A model generated the notes under the pieces. That model saw only the letters and a program-made list of their open reading frames with translations, ran no database searches and was not told where the DNA came from. The position numbers and the translations under genes were made by a program. From positions 1,815,947-1,879,946 of the forward strand of contig JACBWW010000069.1 of assembly GCA_020086605.1 (NCBI GenBank): a DNA stretch of 64,000 bases. The letters run 5' to 3'. Shown here in pieces: positions 12,085 through 22,900 of the stretch; position 1 is the stretch's first letter; every line of letters starts with the position of its first letter. Source of the stretch: Lanius collurio (taxonomy: Eukaryota; Chordata; Aves; Passeriformes; Laniidae).

Positions 12085-12222
12085 ATGGGCGCGGGGAGGG
12101 CGGGGCCACTCGCAGCCCCGCGGGGGGGGACGGCGCCGTTTCGCTCCTCGCGCCCTCCCCGCCGCGGCGGTTTGGTCCGTCCCCCGGTGGCTCCGCCCCC
12201 CGCCCCCCCCTCCGCCGTGTAG
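12085..12222 (+). other. Upstream open reading frame (45 codons) in the likely 5' UTR
   Basis: An ATG at 12085 opens a 45-codon frame rich in Pro, Gly, Arg and Ala that ends with TAG at 12220-12222, 110 bases before the PELI2 ATG and in a different frame. No other ATG lies between its stop and the main start. If transcription starts upstream of 12085, this uORF would be scanned first and could reduce main-frame translation. The peptide has the composition expected of any GC-rich frame, so a function as a peptide is unlikely. An even earlier ATG at 11968 gives only a three-codon frame. Confidence 0.4.
12098..12107 (+). promoter_or_regulatory. GC box (Sp/KLF-type)
   Basis: GGGCGGGGCC matches the Sp1/KLF consensus. 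A reverse-oriented partner (CCCCGCCCC) lies about 30 bp upstream. Such pairs are common in CpG-island promoters. Confidence 0.5.
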
Positions 12223-12332
12223 TGGCCGTTGCCGGTGGCCGGCGGCGCAGAGCGGAGCGGAGCCCGCTCGTGACGCGCCCCCGTGGCGGCGGCTGGGACG
12301 GGGGCGGCCGGTGCCACCACAACGGCGGCCCC

Positions 12333-12409
12333 ATGTTTTCCCCCAGCCAGGAGGAGCTGTGCGCGCTGAACAAGGAGCCCGTCAAGTACGGGGAGCTGGT
12401 GGTGCTGGG
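12333..12409 (+). CDS. PELI2: PELI2 (Pellino-2), coding exon 1, partial
   Basis: Pellino-2 is a RING-like E3 ubiquitin ligase that binds phosphorylated IRAK kinases through an N-terminal FHA-type domain and acts in Toll/IL-1 receptor signalling in the cytoplasm. This exon encodes residues 1-25, starting MFSPSQEE and ending KYGELVVL, plus the first two bases of a glycine codon. The donor follows directly (GGGTGAGC context, GT at 12410-12411). The 'NKEPVKYGELVVLG' form points to paralogue 2: from family knowledge, PELI1 has a shorter N-terminus and 'GELIVLG'. The ATG is the first in this frame. Its context is poor (C at -3, T at +4). The gene sits in a CpG island and continues at 37835. I am very sure of the Pellino family and confident about the paralogue. 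Confidence 0.95.
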
Positions 12410-12627
12410 GTGAGCGCTGGGCAGGGGAGAAGGGGAAGCGCGGCGGTCCCGGGGCGGCGGGAGTGGCGGGGGCTGCCGCCCTCCCACCCTCCGGTTCAGC
12501 GCCGGCCGCGGCTCCGCGCTGCGAGGGAGCGCTCGGAGGTAGAGGGGGCGCGAGGGGGCGCGTGGCGCTTCCCGCCTTCCCGCCGGCCGAGTGCGCGGCG
12601 CGGCCGCTGGAGGCGGAGGGGGGGGCG

Positions 12628-13000
12628 ATCCCCGGTGCCTGAGGAGTGGATGGGGGGGTCCCGGTGTCTTAGGGGAGCGGGGAAGGATGGATGCCGCGGG
12701 GTCCCGTTGCCTGAGGGGAGTAGGGAGGGATGGATGCGGGGGTGTCCCGGTGCCGGAGCGGGAAGGGATGGAGGAGTGAAGAGAGGGGAGGTCCCGGTGC
12801 GTGACGGGGCGCGCGGTGCGGCCGTTGCGGGGTCCCGGTGCCAGAGGGAAGCGGTGGGGGGGATGGAGCGGGGTCCCGGTGCCGGAGGGAAGCGGGGAGG
12901 ACGGAGGGGATGGATGGATGGCTAGATGGATAGATGGATGGATGGTGGTCCCGGTGCTTAGGGGCCCGCGCCGTGCGGCCATTGCAGGGTCCCGGTGCCG
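12628..13000 (+). repeat. GC-rich minisatellite, ~41-43 bp units, start of intron 1
   Basis: The core GTCCCGGTGCC recurs at about 12628, 12658, 12701, 12744, 12791, 12832, 12873, 12948 and 12989. Most spacings are 41-47 bases; one is 30, and one is 75 where a GGAT tetranucleotide expansion is inserted. Units continue with GAGGGGAGCGGGGAGGGATG-like sequence. It accounts for the repeated RHRDP-type peptides in antisense open frames. It is G-rich on the transcribed-sense strand directly downstream of a promoter. Confidence 0.85.
12908..12945 (+). repeat. GGAT/AGAT tetranucleotide microsatellite
   Basis: Roughly nine to ten imperfect units of TGGA/TAGA sit between two minisatellite units. The tract is interrupted by one 'ggcta' and one 'tag' variant. 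It is probably an expansion of the GGATGGATG end of the larger repeat unit and is likely polymorphic. Confidence 0.85.
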
Positions 13001-13250
13001 GAGTGACGGGCGGGCGGACGCAGTAGGGTCCGGCCGCTCTCGGGCATCGAGGTCGCGGCGGGGCTGGGGAAGAAACTTCGTGCGGGGGTGCGGGGTTCTG
13101 GCATACAAACCCCCTCGCTCCCCGCTGCGGGCCCCGTCCCTCCCCCGGTGCCGCCGTCCCTCCGCCGCTGGCTCCGGGAGACGGCGTCCTCCTTGCAGAT
13201 GGCAGGGGGGTGACTTTGGAATGAGGAGCAGAAGAGCTGGAGGGGGAGAG

Positions 13251-13560
13251 GGGAGGAGGGTGAAGCACTTATATTCAGATTCGTCGTGGAAATGTTTATT
13301 TTCTCGGCTTGATATGGATCTTAAAGTAATCCGCTTGGCATTACGCTGTTGCCCTGCTGCTAAAGCTCGCAGCCGCTCTGCTGAGCGCTGCGGAATCAGA
13401 TGAGGGAGAAGCGTCTAAGCCGTGCGTGCTGAGAGCCCTCGCGAACCATTGAAGAGGTGCTTAATTTTGGTAGTTTAATACGTGGTAACGTATGGTTAAT
13501 GGAGTAATTTTTTTAGTCCTAAACTCAACGGAAAGGTTTCGAGACAGCCGCGAAGCAGAA
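13251..13560 (+). promoter_or_regulatory. CpG shore with retained CpGs in intron 1
   Basis: CpGs continue at intermediate density (ttcgtcgtgg, taatccgcttgg, ttacgctg, gctcgcagccgctc, acgtggtaacgta) but in an AT-richer background than the island proper. This is consistent with a promoter-proximal regulatory shore. No exon signature with flanking splice sites was recognised. Confidence 0.35.
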
Positions 13561-14978
13561 CAGTCACAGCCTCGCTGCGTTACTCAGCCTCCCTCAGAAT
13601 TTGGTACATATTTGCTGCAAGGTCGTAGAAAACCCTGTTCTGGTTTCTTAGGGGTTTTTGTTTTGTTTCGGTCCTTTCATAAAGAGCCGTGTTCACCTTT
13701 GCAGAATAACTGTTTGAAAAAGAGCAGTCCAGGCTGGGTACTCGTATCCAGTAGTGCACCTTTTTTCCTTAAGGGATGCTAAATGTTTCCTGTCACGAGA
13801 CTGGGTCAAGATGCAGTTACCGTAAAATAAAACACAGCTGCTACCATGAACGTGGCATAGATGGTACTTGAAATCCTCGAATTTAAGTCCCTTGATTCGT
13901 GAGAAATACCCATATCACACTAAATTTAATAAAGAAACGTTCTTACTGTTTCAGTTGTGGAAATGGAGGGTGAGCTCTGCTGTGCAGCACTGTCTCTGAC
14001 AATAAAGTCATAGTGTAATGCAGAATCTTTAATTAAATTACAATGCATAAATTGATGTTGTGCTGCAGAGGCTCTTTGTGCACAGCTGGAAGCATTTTCC
14101 TTTCTGTTGCTTACTATATTTAGCAGCAGTTGAAAGTACAGAAGTATGAAATGTTTGGCTCTGATCTTAACCTGGCAAAGTCTGCTGTGCTTTGCCTTTA
14201 ATATGGGGACTCATTGATCTCGGCTTATCGGTTCTGCGGGGCTCTTGATCTTCACTGTGTGTGTTGAAACATGCCAATAAAGTCTAAATAAAATGTATAT
14301 GGCTGAGTTTAGGTCCTATTTGAGTTTCAGCTGTTCTCTAAACTACTGAGGTTGCATCTTGTAGGTGTAAGATGTACTGAGGAGGTAAAGGGATCCTGTT
14401 GTCCTTGCAGTGCAGCCAGGAACAAGAAGTCTGTGTATGGGAGCCGGTCCCTCTGGTCACGGTGTCTCTGTGGCTGTGCTGAAACAATGGGGCATTGGCT
14501 GTCACTGCTTACACAATGTGCCTGGCAGAGTGATGTAGGGGTAGGTAGACGTGATGGAAACAGTCCAGGAAATCTCATGACTTCAGTAACTGTATTTTTA
14601 ATTTTTAGACCGAAGATCAGCGTTTTAAGATCCATTTGCCACTTTGGGAGTTGATTACTGCGTGTCCTATCAGAGATTTCTTAAATGTTGTTTGTAGTGC
14701 CATAAATAATGCAATCATCTCTCTCTTTTTTTGGTGACTCAACATTTGTGACTAGGAACTCTTGGAACAGCTTAAGCTGTTCAGTATGCTAAAAAAACCT
14801 CCTAATACCTATTTTGTATTAAAATCTTGTAATCTGGAGTTTCATTTAAATAAGACAATGTAAATCTGCTCTCCTCCCTGTAGTGAAACTGAGACCTGGG
14901 GACCAGGAGAAGTGTAGTGTTGCAGCTCCTGTTACAACTGCCTGATTAAAATTGATAGCGCAGCCTCGCAGCTAGATT

Positions 14979-15050
14979 AAAAAAAAAAAAAAAAAAAGAA
15001 AAGAAAAAGCTGTTTTGAGACACTGTGTGGGTTGTGTTTTTTTTTTTTTA
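14979..15050. repeat. A-run and T-run pair
   Basis: A 19-base A run starts at 14979, followed by AG-interrupted As up to about 15009. After about 28 unique bases comes a T run at 15038-15050. The complementary homopolymers could fold back in RNA. No retrotransposon body is recognisable on either side. Confidence 0.75.
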
Positions 15051-16663
15051 AAGCCTTGATTGTGATGTTGATGAATAACTTGTGTCTTGAACTGTAAGAC
15101 TTTTAAATTAGGTGGTGAAAAGGATGATGAACAAAGGAATTGGCATACCTGGCAAACTGCTGAGCTCCTATTTTTAAGATGACAAAACTTTCCCTTTATC
15201 TTTTGCTCTCACTCTGCCTTAGAGGTATTAAAGTGGTGTTGCTGTACCTTGACCTTTAAGTCGAGGGGTAGGCGTTTTTTTGGTAGGAGGTGGCTCTCCC
15301 AGCAGGACACGTTCCTTATTGTCTCGCAGTAGTTGTGATTGCTCAGTCTGCGCCTTAATGTGAGCCCCAGTAAAGCTCAAGGCGTTTTGTGTCGGTCGGT
15401 GCAGCAAACACATTTCTAATAACATTCTCCCAGCACTGTGCTACGTCTGTGCTGTCAGTGATGTGGCAGCGTGTGTTTGGTTAAGATTTTGTCGAGGTTT
15501 ACATAATCAATGTTGTAGTGAATAGAAACAGTTTATGTAAATCGAGCCAGACAGGTCAAGATGGCTGGTAAAGAAGAGATCATCTGCTTGATTGTGAATC
15601 TGCTTGTGTACATCTGTTCGTAGCATCATCTGTTCACAAAAGGCTCTGGATTTCTTGGTGAAGCAGAAACATTCATATTCTAATTCTTTTTGAAGAAAAA
15701 AAGAAAGCAGCTTTGTTTGAAGTCCTGTCAAAGTAATGGCTCATTATATGTTTCTTGGAACATGAGGCTGGAGGGAGTTAAGGAGGAGATGCTGAATGCA
15801 GTACCAAGTACCTGAATAGTGTCAGGGTGTTTGTCAGTAGCTTTTGTTTGACTTATCTGCTGTCTTGTTAACATTTTGAGGTGCATGTTGCATGTCCTGG
15901 CCCCTTCCTCCTGATGCCCCTTTGTCCCCTGACTTTGAATCATGCGGTGTCATTCCAGCCAGCACGGCTCAGCTTAATGCGTGCAGGAGCTGGTCCCTGG
16001 CTGCGGGGGGTGACTGTCACCGAAGGCAGGTGTCAGTGGCCTGGTGCCCTTAAATCTCTCCTCCTTTGGGACTTCATGGTGGGGATGGGCAGCTGTGACC
16101 TCTCAGAAAAGTCACTTGATTAAAATGATGTAAATTGAAGGAGGAACAGCAAAGAGACACGAGCTATATTCAGTGGCTCAGTTCAGTAGCAGTGAAAGAT
16201 TTGTACCTGACATTGAATGCTTTCCTGTGTGGCGGTTTTGGATGGGGTTTCTGGTAGGTGTGTGCATGTAAATGGAATATTTCATACTAACCAAACACTT
16301 CTTTGGTATTGGCTGCTCATTAGCAAGGAGGTGCAGCCCAGTACATCCTCAGCTGAGAAAGACTATTTTACAGACTTAAAGGGTTTTGCAGTATCTAATG
16401 CATTTTTTTAATTTAACCAGAGGGCTGGCCCTCAGTGTAGTCACAGTAGTCACTTTGAAATTGCTGTCAACGTTTTACATGTAAATTTTCCATTGTCTGC
16501 CATTAAAATAAATAAATTTGTTAACTTGGAGGCTTCAGTGCTGAAAGAAGCTGCTGTGTATTGTTATGTGAGTGTTGTTTAATGTGGACTGTTGGACATC
16601 CTCGAATAAACAGTCTGTAGTTGTGCTTAAATGTAATCTTTTGAGAAAGTAGAACGAAAGGAT
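15051..16663. other. Intron 1, no recognisable feature
   Basis: Ordinary intronic sequence with overlapping short open frames only. The patch at 15950-16090 is somewhat G-rich but shows no gene or repeat signature that I can name. Confidence 0.5.
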
Positions 16664-16769
16664 AGATCTTGGAGCAACCTGGTCTAGTGGAAGATGTCTT
16701 TGCCTGTAGCAGCCGTCTGGAACTGGATGGTCTTTACGGTCTCTTCCAAACCAACCCAAATGATTCTAC
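16664..16769 (+). mobile_element. CR1 LINE fragment in intron 1, sense orientation
   Basis: 'agatcttggagcaacctggt' is followed by 'ctagtggaagatgtctttgc', 'ggaactggatggtcttta' and a tail 'aaatgattctac'. This is the last ~100 bases of a CR1 copy, diverged, in the same orientation as PELI2. It is the only clear CR1 copy in the transcribed part of the window. Confidence 0.9.
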
Positions 16770-16878
16770 AAAAATTGTCACCTGTGTTTACCAGGATACA
16801 TTTTGTGGTAATTTTTGGGAAGCTCTTGTCATTGATGGACCCCTTTATACTTGAGGCAACTTTAGGTCTGAAACAGTC

Positions 16879-16901
16879 TTTTTTTTTTTTTTTTTTTTTT
16901 T
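16879..16901. repeat. Poly-T run (23 bases)
   Basis: An uninterrupted T homopolymer, the longest in the window. It lies about 110 bases downstream of the CR1 fragment but has the wrong polarity to be its tail. Confidence 0.9.
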
Positions 16902-19900
16902 GTTAATCTGAAGGGGCATGCATTTCTAAATTCCTGTTTTTCATACTGGCTTTTTCTGACTGATCAAAGTTCTCACTACCACTACCTCCTTGCAGGGTAA
17001 ATCAAGTTTTTGGGGTGTCTTCTGCTTATAAACACATTTCCATTTTTTTAAACTTACCTGGCTTTTCACGTAACTCTTGTTCCTCTCTTGCTGTGCAGTT
17101 CAGGAGGAAGCCGATGCAGGTTTCCAGTGGTGTTGACAAATGCAAATGCAGTGTGGTATCTCTGCTTGTCCTTGACTGCTGTTTGCTTCTGTGTATGAAC
17201 TGAAGGAAGAGGGAGAGTCATCCTGGCTGTGGAATTAGGCTGGGGACTTAGTTTGCACATAGATGGATTTGCTGTCTGATACCAGACTGAGGCTTTGTTT
17301 AATGACCTGGTGATTTTCTGCACTAGCTGGTGTAGATATATCGGTGAAACTGCTTAGGTTTAGCAGAACTGGAGTTCTGCTTTTAAGCCTTATTTAAAAA
17401 TGTACTTTAGGTTTCATTTTAAGGAGTGACTGTAACACATAATGGGAGCCTCCAGTTTAATGTGTTCAAGGTCGTGATTTTCTGAGAATCGTTGGCTCCA
17501 GCAGTCATAGCTGCAAGGCTGCTGCTCTGGAGAAACAAATTTTATTTTTTTTTCCTTTGTATTGACAGTGGCTTCTTGGAGACCTTTATGTCTTGTGCTG
17601 GGTTTATGGCAGATTTTATATGTGCATATTGAGAATGTGTGAGCAGGGTCAGTTCAGAACTTGTAAGGAGATTAATCAAACACCAGAAGAATTGTTTCTG
17701 AACAGAACATTAAGTGCAGTGTAGGAAAACAGTGGAAAGGATTATATCTGAGGAAAGGTCTGAGGATTTCTTTTGAAAGCTTCTGTGTGGTTGGATAGAG
17801 CAAAGGTTTTGCTTCATTTAAGCTAAGAAAGAAAACATACTTGAGTTGGTTTTCTGCAACTATCCTATTCCGTGGAGTACTTTCGACTTTCTCAGAGTGC
17901 AGATTTGTATCCAGCTGTCGGCTTTATTCACAACATCTCAGTACCGATGCAAAATCAGAGAGCAGAAACGTCAGACTCTAAAATCTATGTTTATTGAAGC
18001 AAATCACAGCATCAAACATCTGCATGTTTAATGTTTGTTAGAAAAAGGAAACAGAGTGCATTCTGGAAGGTAAACTAATCCCCTTGGTGTGTACAGGCAG
18101 GAGGTCACACATATGGAAGTGGAAGACTCAGGGGTTTTTTTCTTAAAATATGGAAAACAGTTTACTCGGAAGAAACAAGTCTGGGAAATGTAGGACTTTG
18201 CCTTTGATGCACTTCTTGTGTAGAACCAAGTAGCTGCTCCTGGCAGAATCAGGGTTGAATAGTTTTCAGTTTTCAGCTGAAATTCATAAATGTGTAAATA
18301 CTGCAGCAGTCCACGTAGTTCTACTTTAAAATACGCCTATAAACCAAGAAATTACTTTCTAGTCTATTAAGGTTTGTTTTTTGTTGCTGAAAGCAGTAGC
18401 TTACTGTCTTGGGGTGAGCTAAACCAGCACACTTACTTTAGCTGTTTCATGTTCCTTAACAGCAGGCTGTTCTTCAACTTGGCTTACCAGGTTGCTTGAG
18501 AATAGATTTTTCTTAAGAAGTCAGGAATATTTTATTATCTAGTTCAAACTGAAATTTTGGCTGGTTTATACTTACAGAAGTAGTGCTGCTCTCTGACTTG
18601 CTCAGTAGCGATAGAAGGTAGAAACTTGATACTTTGAGAAGATAAGCTCCTTCTTCTGTACCCTAATGAGAAGGTGTCTGACCATGGTACAGCACTGAGC
18701 CTGTGCCTTGCTCTAGGTAGGGTTTGTTAGTTCAGGGTGCCAGCAGAGAATTTTACAACTGTTTGCAAAGTCCTGCTGAAGTGTCGTGTTTCCTGTTGGT
18801 GTCATCTGCGCAGCCTTTGGTTCTCAGTTTGTCCTGGGCAGTTGTGGTTGTGACTGGTGTGGCTATGAAACCTTCCTAAGCTGACTCCTCTGGTGTGTTA
18901 GCTGCAGTCTTTGTTTAGTGCTTCTTGTGATGTCATCTCAGTTGTGTCTGGTTATTCTGCACTGTCATACTTGTGTCTTATTTGTCCTGTGGTCAGCAAG
19001 GCAAGTGAAGTAGAGGATTTGGTCTAAGCTCCCAGCTTGAAGCAGGATCTCTAGCTAGTTTTGCAGTGTACTTCCTGCAGTCAAATCCTTTTTTGTCTCT
19101 ACTGTTTGATACCCTAAATCTCGTTTGTGTTGAGGATGCTTTTCCTTTTATCAACAGAAATCTTTGTTTATTCCTGCTCTGTCCCAAGGTCAGCACTGAA
19201 AAGCTTGCATGTGACTTGTCACGAGTTTAAACCTTGAGGGACAGGAATGGGGATGCTGGCATAGGGAGTGTGCCTGCTTCCAGAGACTTCTGAGTCAAAG
19301 CTGCTCATTTTGTTTGTTTTGTAAAGACATCACTAAATAATGCCCTTGCATTTTTCACTTCTGTCACTTGCATAGGCTAATATGTTGAAGGGCTCCTGCT
19401 TTTCCTTTAGAAGGCTTGTTTCTCTCTTGATAAGATGCAGTTCAGAATTTTTTGTCTCCATTATCATTGCATCATATTTGTTTTTAAGCATCTCCTGGTG
19501 TAGCTTTATGTGGGTTAGTCCTGGGTCTTGAGTTCATAGTGAGATTCCCATACTTTGGGGGACCAATTCGTGACTTGTCTGACAAACTGTAAGTAACATC
19601 TGGGATTAGACTGTTTTAATCCTATTACTCGCTAGCCTGCAATAGTCCTGGTGCTTGTGTTAAGCAAAGAGTACAGTCAAGAGCAGTGGGAGTTCCAAAG
19701 CAGAGATTAGTGAGCTCTGAGGGCAGGGCAGGAGCAGCGCTGTCCCAGCTCCTCGGCTGTGCTGCAGCATCGAGCACCCTCTGCACTGCCAGCTGTGCCC
19801 CTTCTGTGCTCACTCCTCTGTTTGACCTTGTAGTGTGACCTCCTGTGCAAATATTCTCTCACTGGGTTTCTGCAGTGTTGATGACTGGATAATGATTTGA

Positions 19901-22900
19901 AATCAAAGACCAGGGAAGGGTGGTGGACAGCAGACTGTTCACAGGGTTTTGTTAAAGTCTGAGTAGGCATCATGATGCTAAAATTCAGCACTAAGAGTAA
20001 CCTGTCTTTGGGTTTGCCTAGGAATAAACAGCTCTCCTCCCCTTTCCACAAACAGCACTTGTTGGGCACGAGTTAAACGATCTTATGATCCAGGAAGACA
20101 GTCCTTGTAGGAAATTCCTGTACAGTGAAGCTTCAGCAATTTAAAATATTTGGTGTTGGAAGACTTGTCACTGAGGGGTTGTGTGGCAGGAGGACCAGCA
20201 TTTTAGTATGATGGGATTATGAGTGGTGTGTGAACAAGGTGACACTGGACTTGCATTGTCTTCATTTAGTCAATGCTTCTACCATTACTTGTACTGATCA
20301 GTATCACCTCTGTTCTTAAAAATAGCAAGTATCAGCTGTTTTGCAGTGAAGTTTCACTCAGTTCTTCATATTCCAGCCTTGGAAGTCCTCGTGTGAGGTC
20401 ACTGGGAAGCACGCACGCAGCTGAGTAGTACAGCAGTTATTGGCTCATGGAGAAGAAAGAGTAATTCGGCTAAAAGCTTTTCTCTGTTTCACAACAGAAA
20501 TGTCATCTATAGAGAACACATTATAAACAGCAGTTGTGAAAATGGATACAGACAAGGTCTAGAAAGCTGAAGAGTTTGTTGTATTAAAAGCAAAATGGTT
20601 TGGAGATGAGCTGTTTTTGATGAAGAATGATAGGAAGGTGCTGATAGCTGAAGGACCTATTAGGCATCCTGCTTTCAATAGCAGTTTGTTTCTCCTGAAG
20701 GGAGGGAAAGCAAGCAAGCTCTGTTTTGTGCTTCTGGAAGTGATTTACTTCAGGTCATTTAACAGTATACTTTTTAATATTGCACACTGACCTCACTGTA
20801 GATAGAGCTCACGTGTTTCAAGGAGGATGAAGTAGATGTGGGCTGTACCTAATCTGGGTAGCAGAAAGCTTCCTGTTCTAGGGAATTGGTACAAAGGCCA
20901 CACGTGCCCTCATCGAGTGTCTGTCAATAGACCTCACATTCTTCTGTCATATTTATTGCTTATATTAACTGTGATATAGCTACATTGCTGTGTAGCAACT
21001 AATTGTATTTACCAGAGGGGCAGGCAGGCAGCTGCACAGTGAGACAAATACTGTGTAAAATGTCTATTTGCTGTGCTGTCTCCCTAAAGGAGCGGGGACA
21101 GGCAAGAAAAGTTATGAGACAGCTGGCACATGGTAGGTTAAAAGCAGAAGGCCAAGAAGCATTATGGTCATCTCCTTGAGTACTGTAATTTTAACTGACC
21201 CCTATTGTTGCAAAATTATTTCTTTTCTCTTTACATTCAAGGAATTGAGAACAAAAAATTGTCAGTCTTTCTCTCTGAGGAACATTTTTTTAACTTTTTG
21301 AAACACTTATTGAACTGTAATGATGGGTTTAGTGGGCTTTCAAATTACTCTTCACCCAGAAATTGTGTGCTGTCTTTAATTTAGACTCCAGTAAGTTCAT
21401 AAGCTGTCATGAAACAAGTTTATTCTCCAAACGGGCTGGCTTTAGTAACGCCTCAGTAAACAGGTAGGCTTCAAACTTCTGAGGTGTATCCTCTAAAGGC
21501 ATGGAAATGTCATGGGTGAGGACGGAATGGGACTGACTGAGGACAATTAGTCACTGTATGAAAGTAAACAAATTGAAATTAATAAAAGCTTAAATCTCTG
21601 CTTGCCTATTACAGATAAACTGGAGCCCAAATGTGCAAAGCCTTGAGCATGTGCCCTTAGGAAGAGTGAAAGAACTGTTTAGTCTGGACACAGAAGTTAA
21701 TGGGCTGAAACTCTGATATAAGCACAGCTGTATTTCTTCATGTGCAACAGCATGAATTCAGTTTGATTGTTGGTGTCTGATTTAGTGCTGGTGAAGCCAC
21801 AGCCTTTGAAACAGGAGTAGTGTGTGTGTATGTGTGCTCCTTTCACAGGAGATGCTGAGCTGGTGAAAGATAGCAAGGGCTGCGTGGTTCCTGCTTCCCA
21901 GCACATCCTGTGGCAGGGTTCAGCACCTCACAGATTGACTGTGTTTTTTATGGAACATTGACTTATATACCAAAATGTTGCTATACTTTCAACTTGCCTT
22001 CCTTCTAGTGCATGTATGACCTCTGAGAGCAAATAGCTGTGCAGCTCAATACTTGGATTCAAAATAATTTTGGTGTTGAAGAAGAATCTTTCAGACTTGA
22101 TAGGATTTATTACATTGTGCTTGACCTAACCTTTCTGCTAACATACGTGCAATACTTAGTTTGAATTGCATTCTGAATCTTAAAATTTGCTGGAATAGTT
22201 TCTCAGTATATCAGGGAGTGCATTTTGATTCATGAGTTTGGTGTGTGGCCTTCTGTGCTGGGCTGTGGGCAGAAGGGCCATTCCAGAGCCTCTGTGTGAT
22301 GGGAGAGGTGGCAGTGCCCTGCTGCTGGTCTGCACCTCCTCTGGCAGGACTGCAGTGCAGGCAGAGGAATTCTCCATAAGTGTTCCCTCATCTGACTCTG
22401 CTAGAAGATTTAATTAAATGGGCTGTCACCACCTTGGTGGCTTTTGCCAATAAGCTACCAGCAAATTAAGCAAATGGAAGGATTTGGAATTGGGGCAGAT
22501 CTGTCATGAGGCAGGTGCTGGTCCATACGAGCAGCTGAGTAACTTCTTCCATGACAGTGAAAACTGGTGAAGGAAGTTTGGCAACAGCCAAATGGACAAG
22601 CCTTGCATGGTTTTTTACTCCACCTTTGTTTTTAGCTGGGCTTCACTGGAAGAATGAAAAGTCTGAAAGATGAGAGATGCCTCAAAACGCCACTGGTGAT
22701 GCAGCTGCCCTTGGCATTCCCGGAGTTTGCAGGAACGTGGCTCCATGGGCAGTGGCCGTGGGAGCTGCGGTGCTTTAGCCTTACTGACTGTGCTGAGATT
22801 TGTTCTCTAGGTGAGATGCCTTGCTGAAGGTGCTGGGGTAGAGACTGCAAGCTGCTTGTTTAGTTTTAGGGATGTGCACTGCAATTTTTTTCCCATAATT

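Larger units (their letters stand above)
11870..13250 (+). promoter_or_regulatory. PELI2: CpG-island promoter of PELI2
   Basis: CpG dinucleotides are dense from about 11870, peak at 11930-12700 and fade after 13250, while the flanks are CpG-depleted. The island surrounds the first coding exon. GC boxes are present (CCCCGCCCC at about 12061, GGGCGGGGCC at 12098-12107), and I see no convincing TATA box, as expected of a dispersed CpG-island promoter. The transcription start cannot be fixed from sequence alone. The 5' untranslated region probably begins between about 11950 and 12250. Confidence 0.85.

Noticed and set aside
12222..12332. In-frame N-terminal extension of PELI2
   Set aside because: The frame is open upstream of the ATG, but it begins at GTG and contains no upstream ATG. 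The family N-terminus starts at MFSP, so no extension is supported.
12311..12925. 204-codon plus-strand frame overlapping PELI2 exon 1
   Set aside because: It is in a different frame from PELI2 and runs through the splice donor and minisatellite. Its composition is that of GC-rich DNA, and the first codon of the track-style start is not needed for any known protein.
11972..13108. 378-codon minus-strand open frame rich in Pro, Arg and His
   Set aside because: It lies antisense across the CpG island and minisatellite. Its repeated RHRDP-type peptides are the translated minisatellite, and GC-rich DNA has few stop triplets. No protein family is recognisable.
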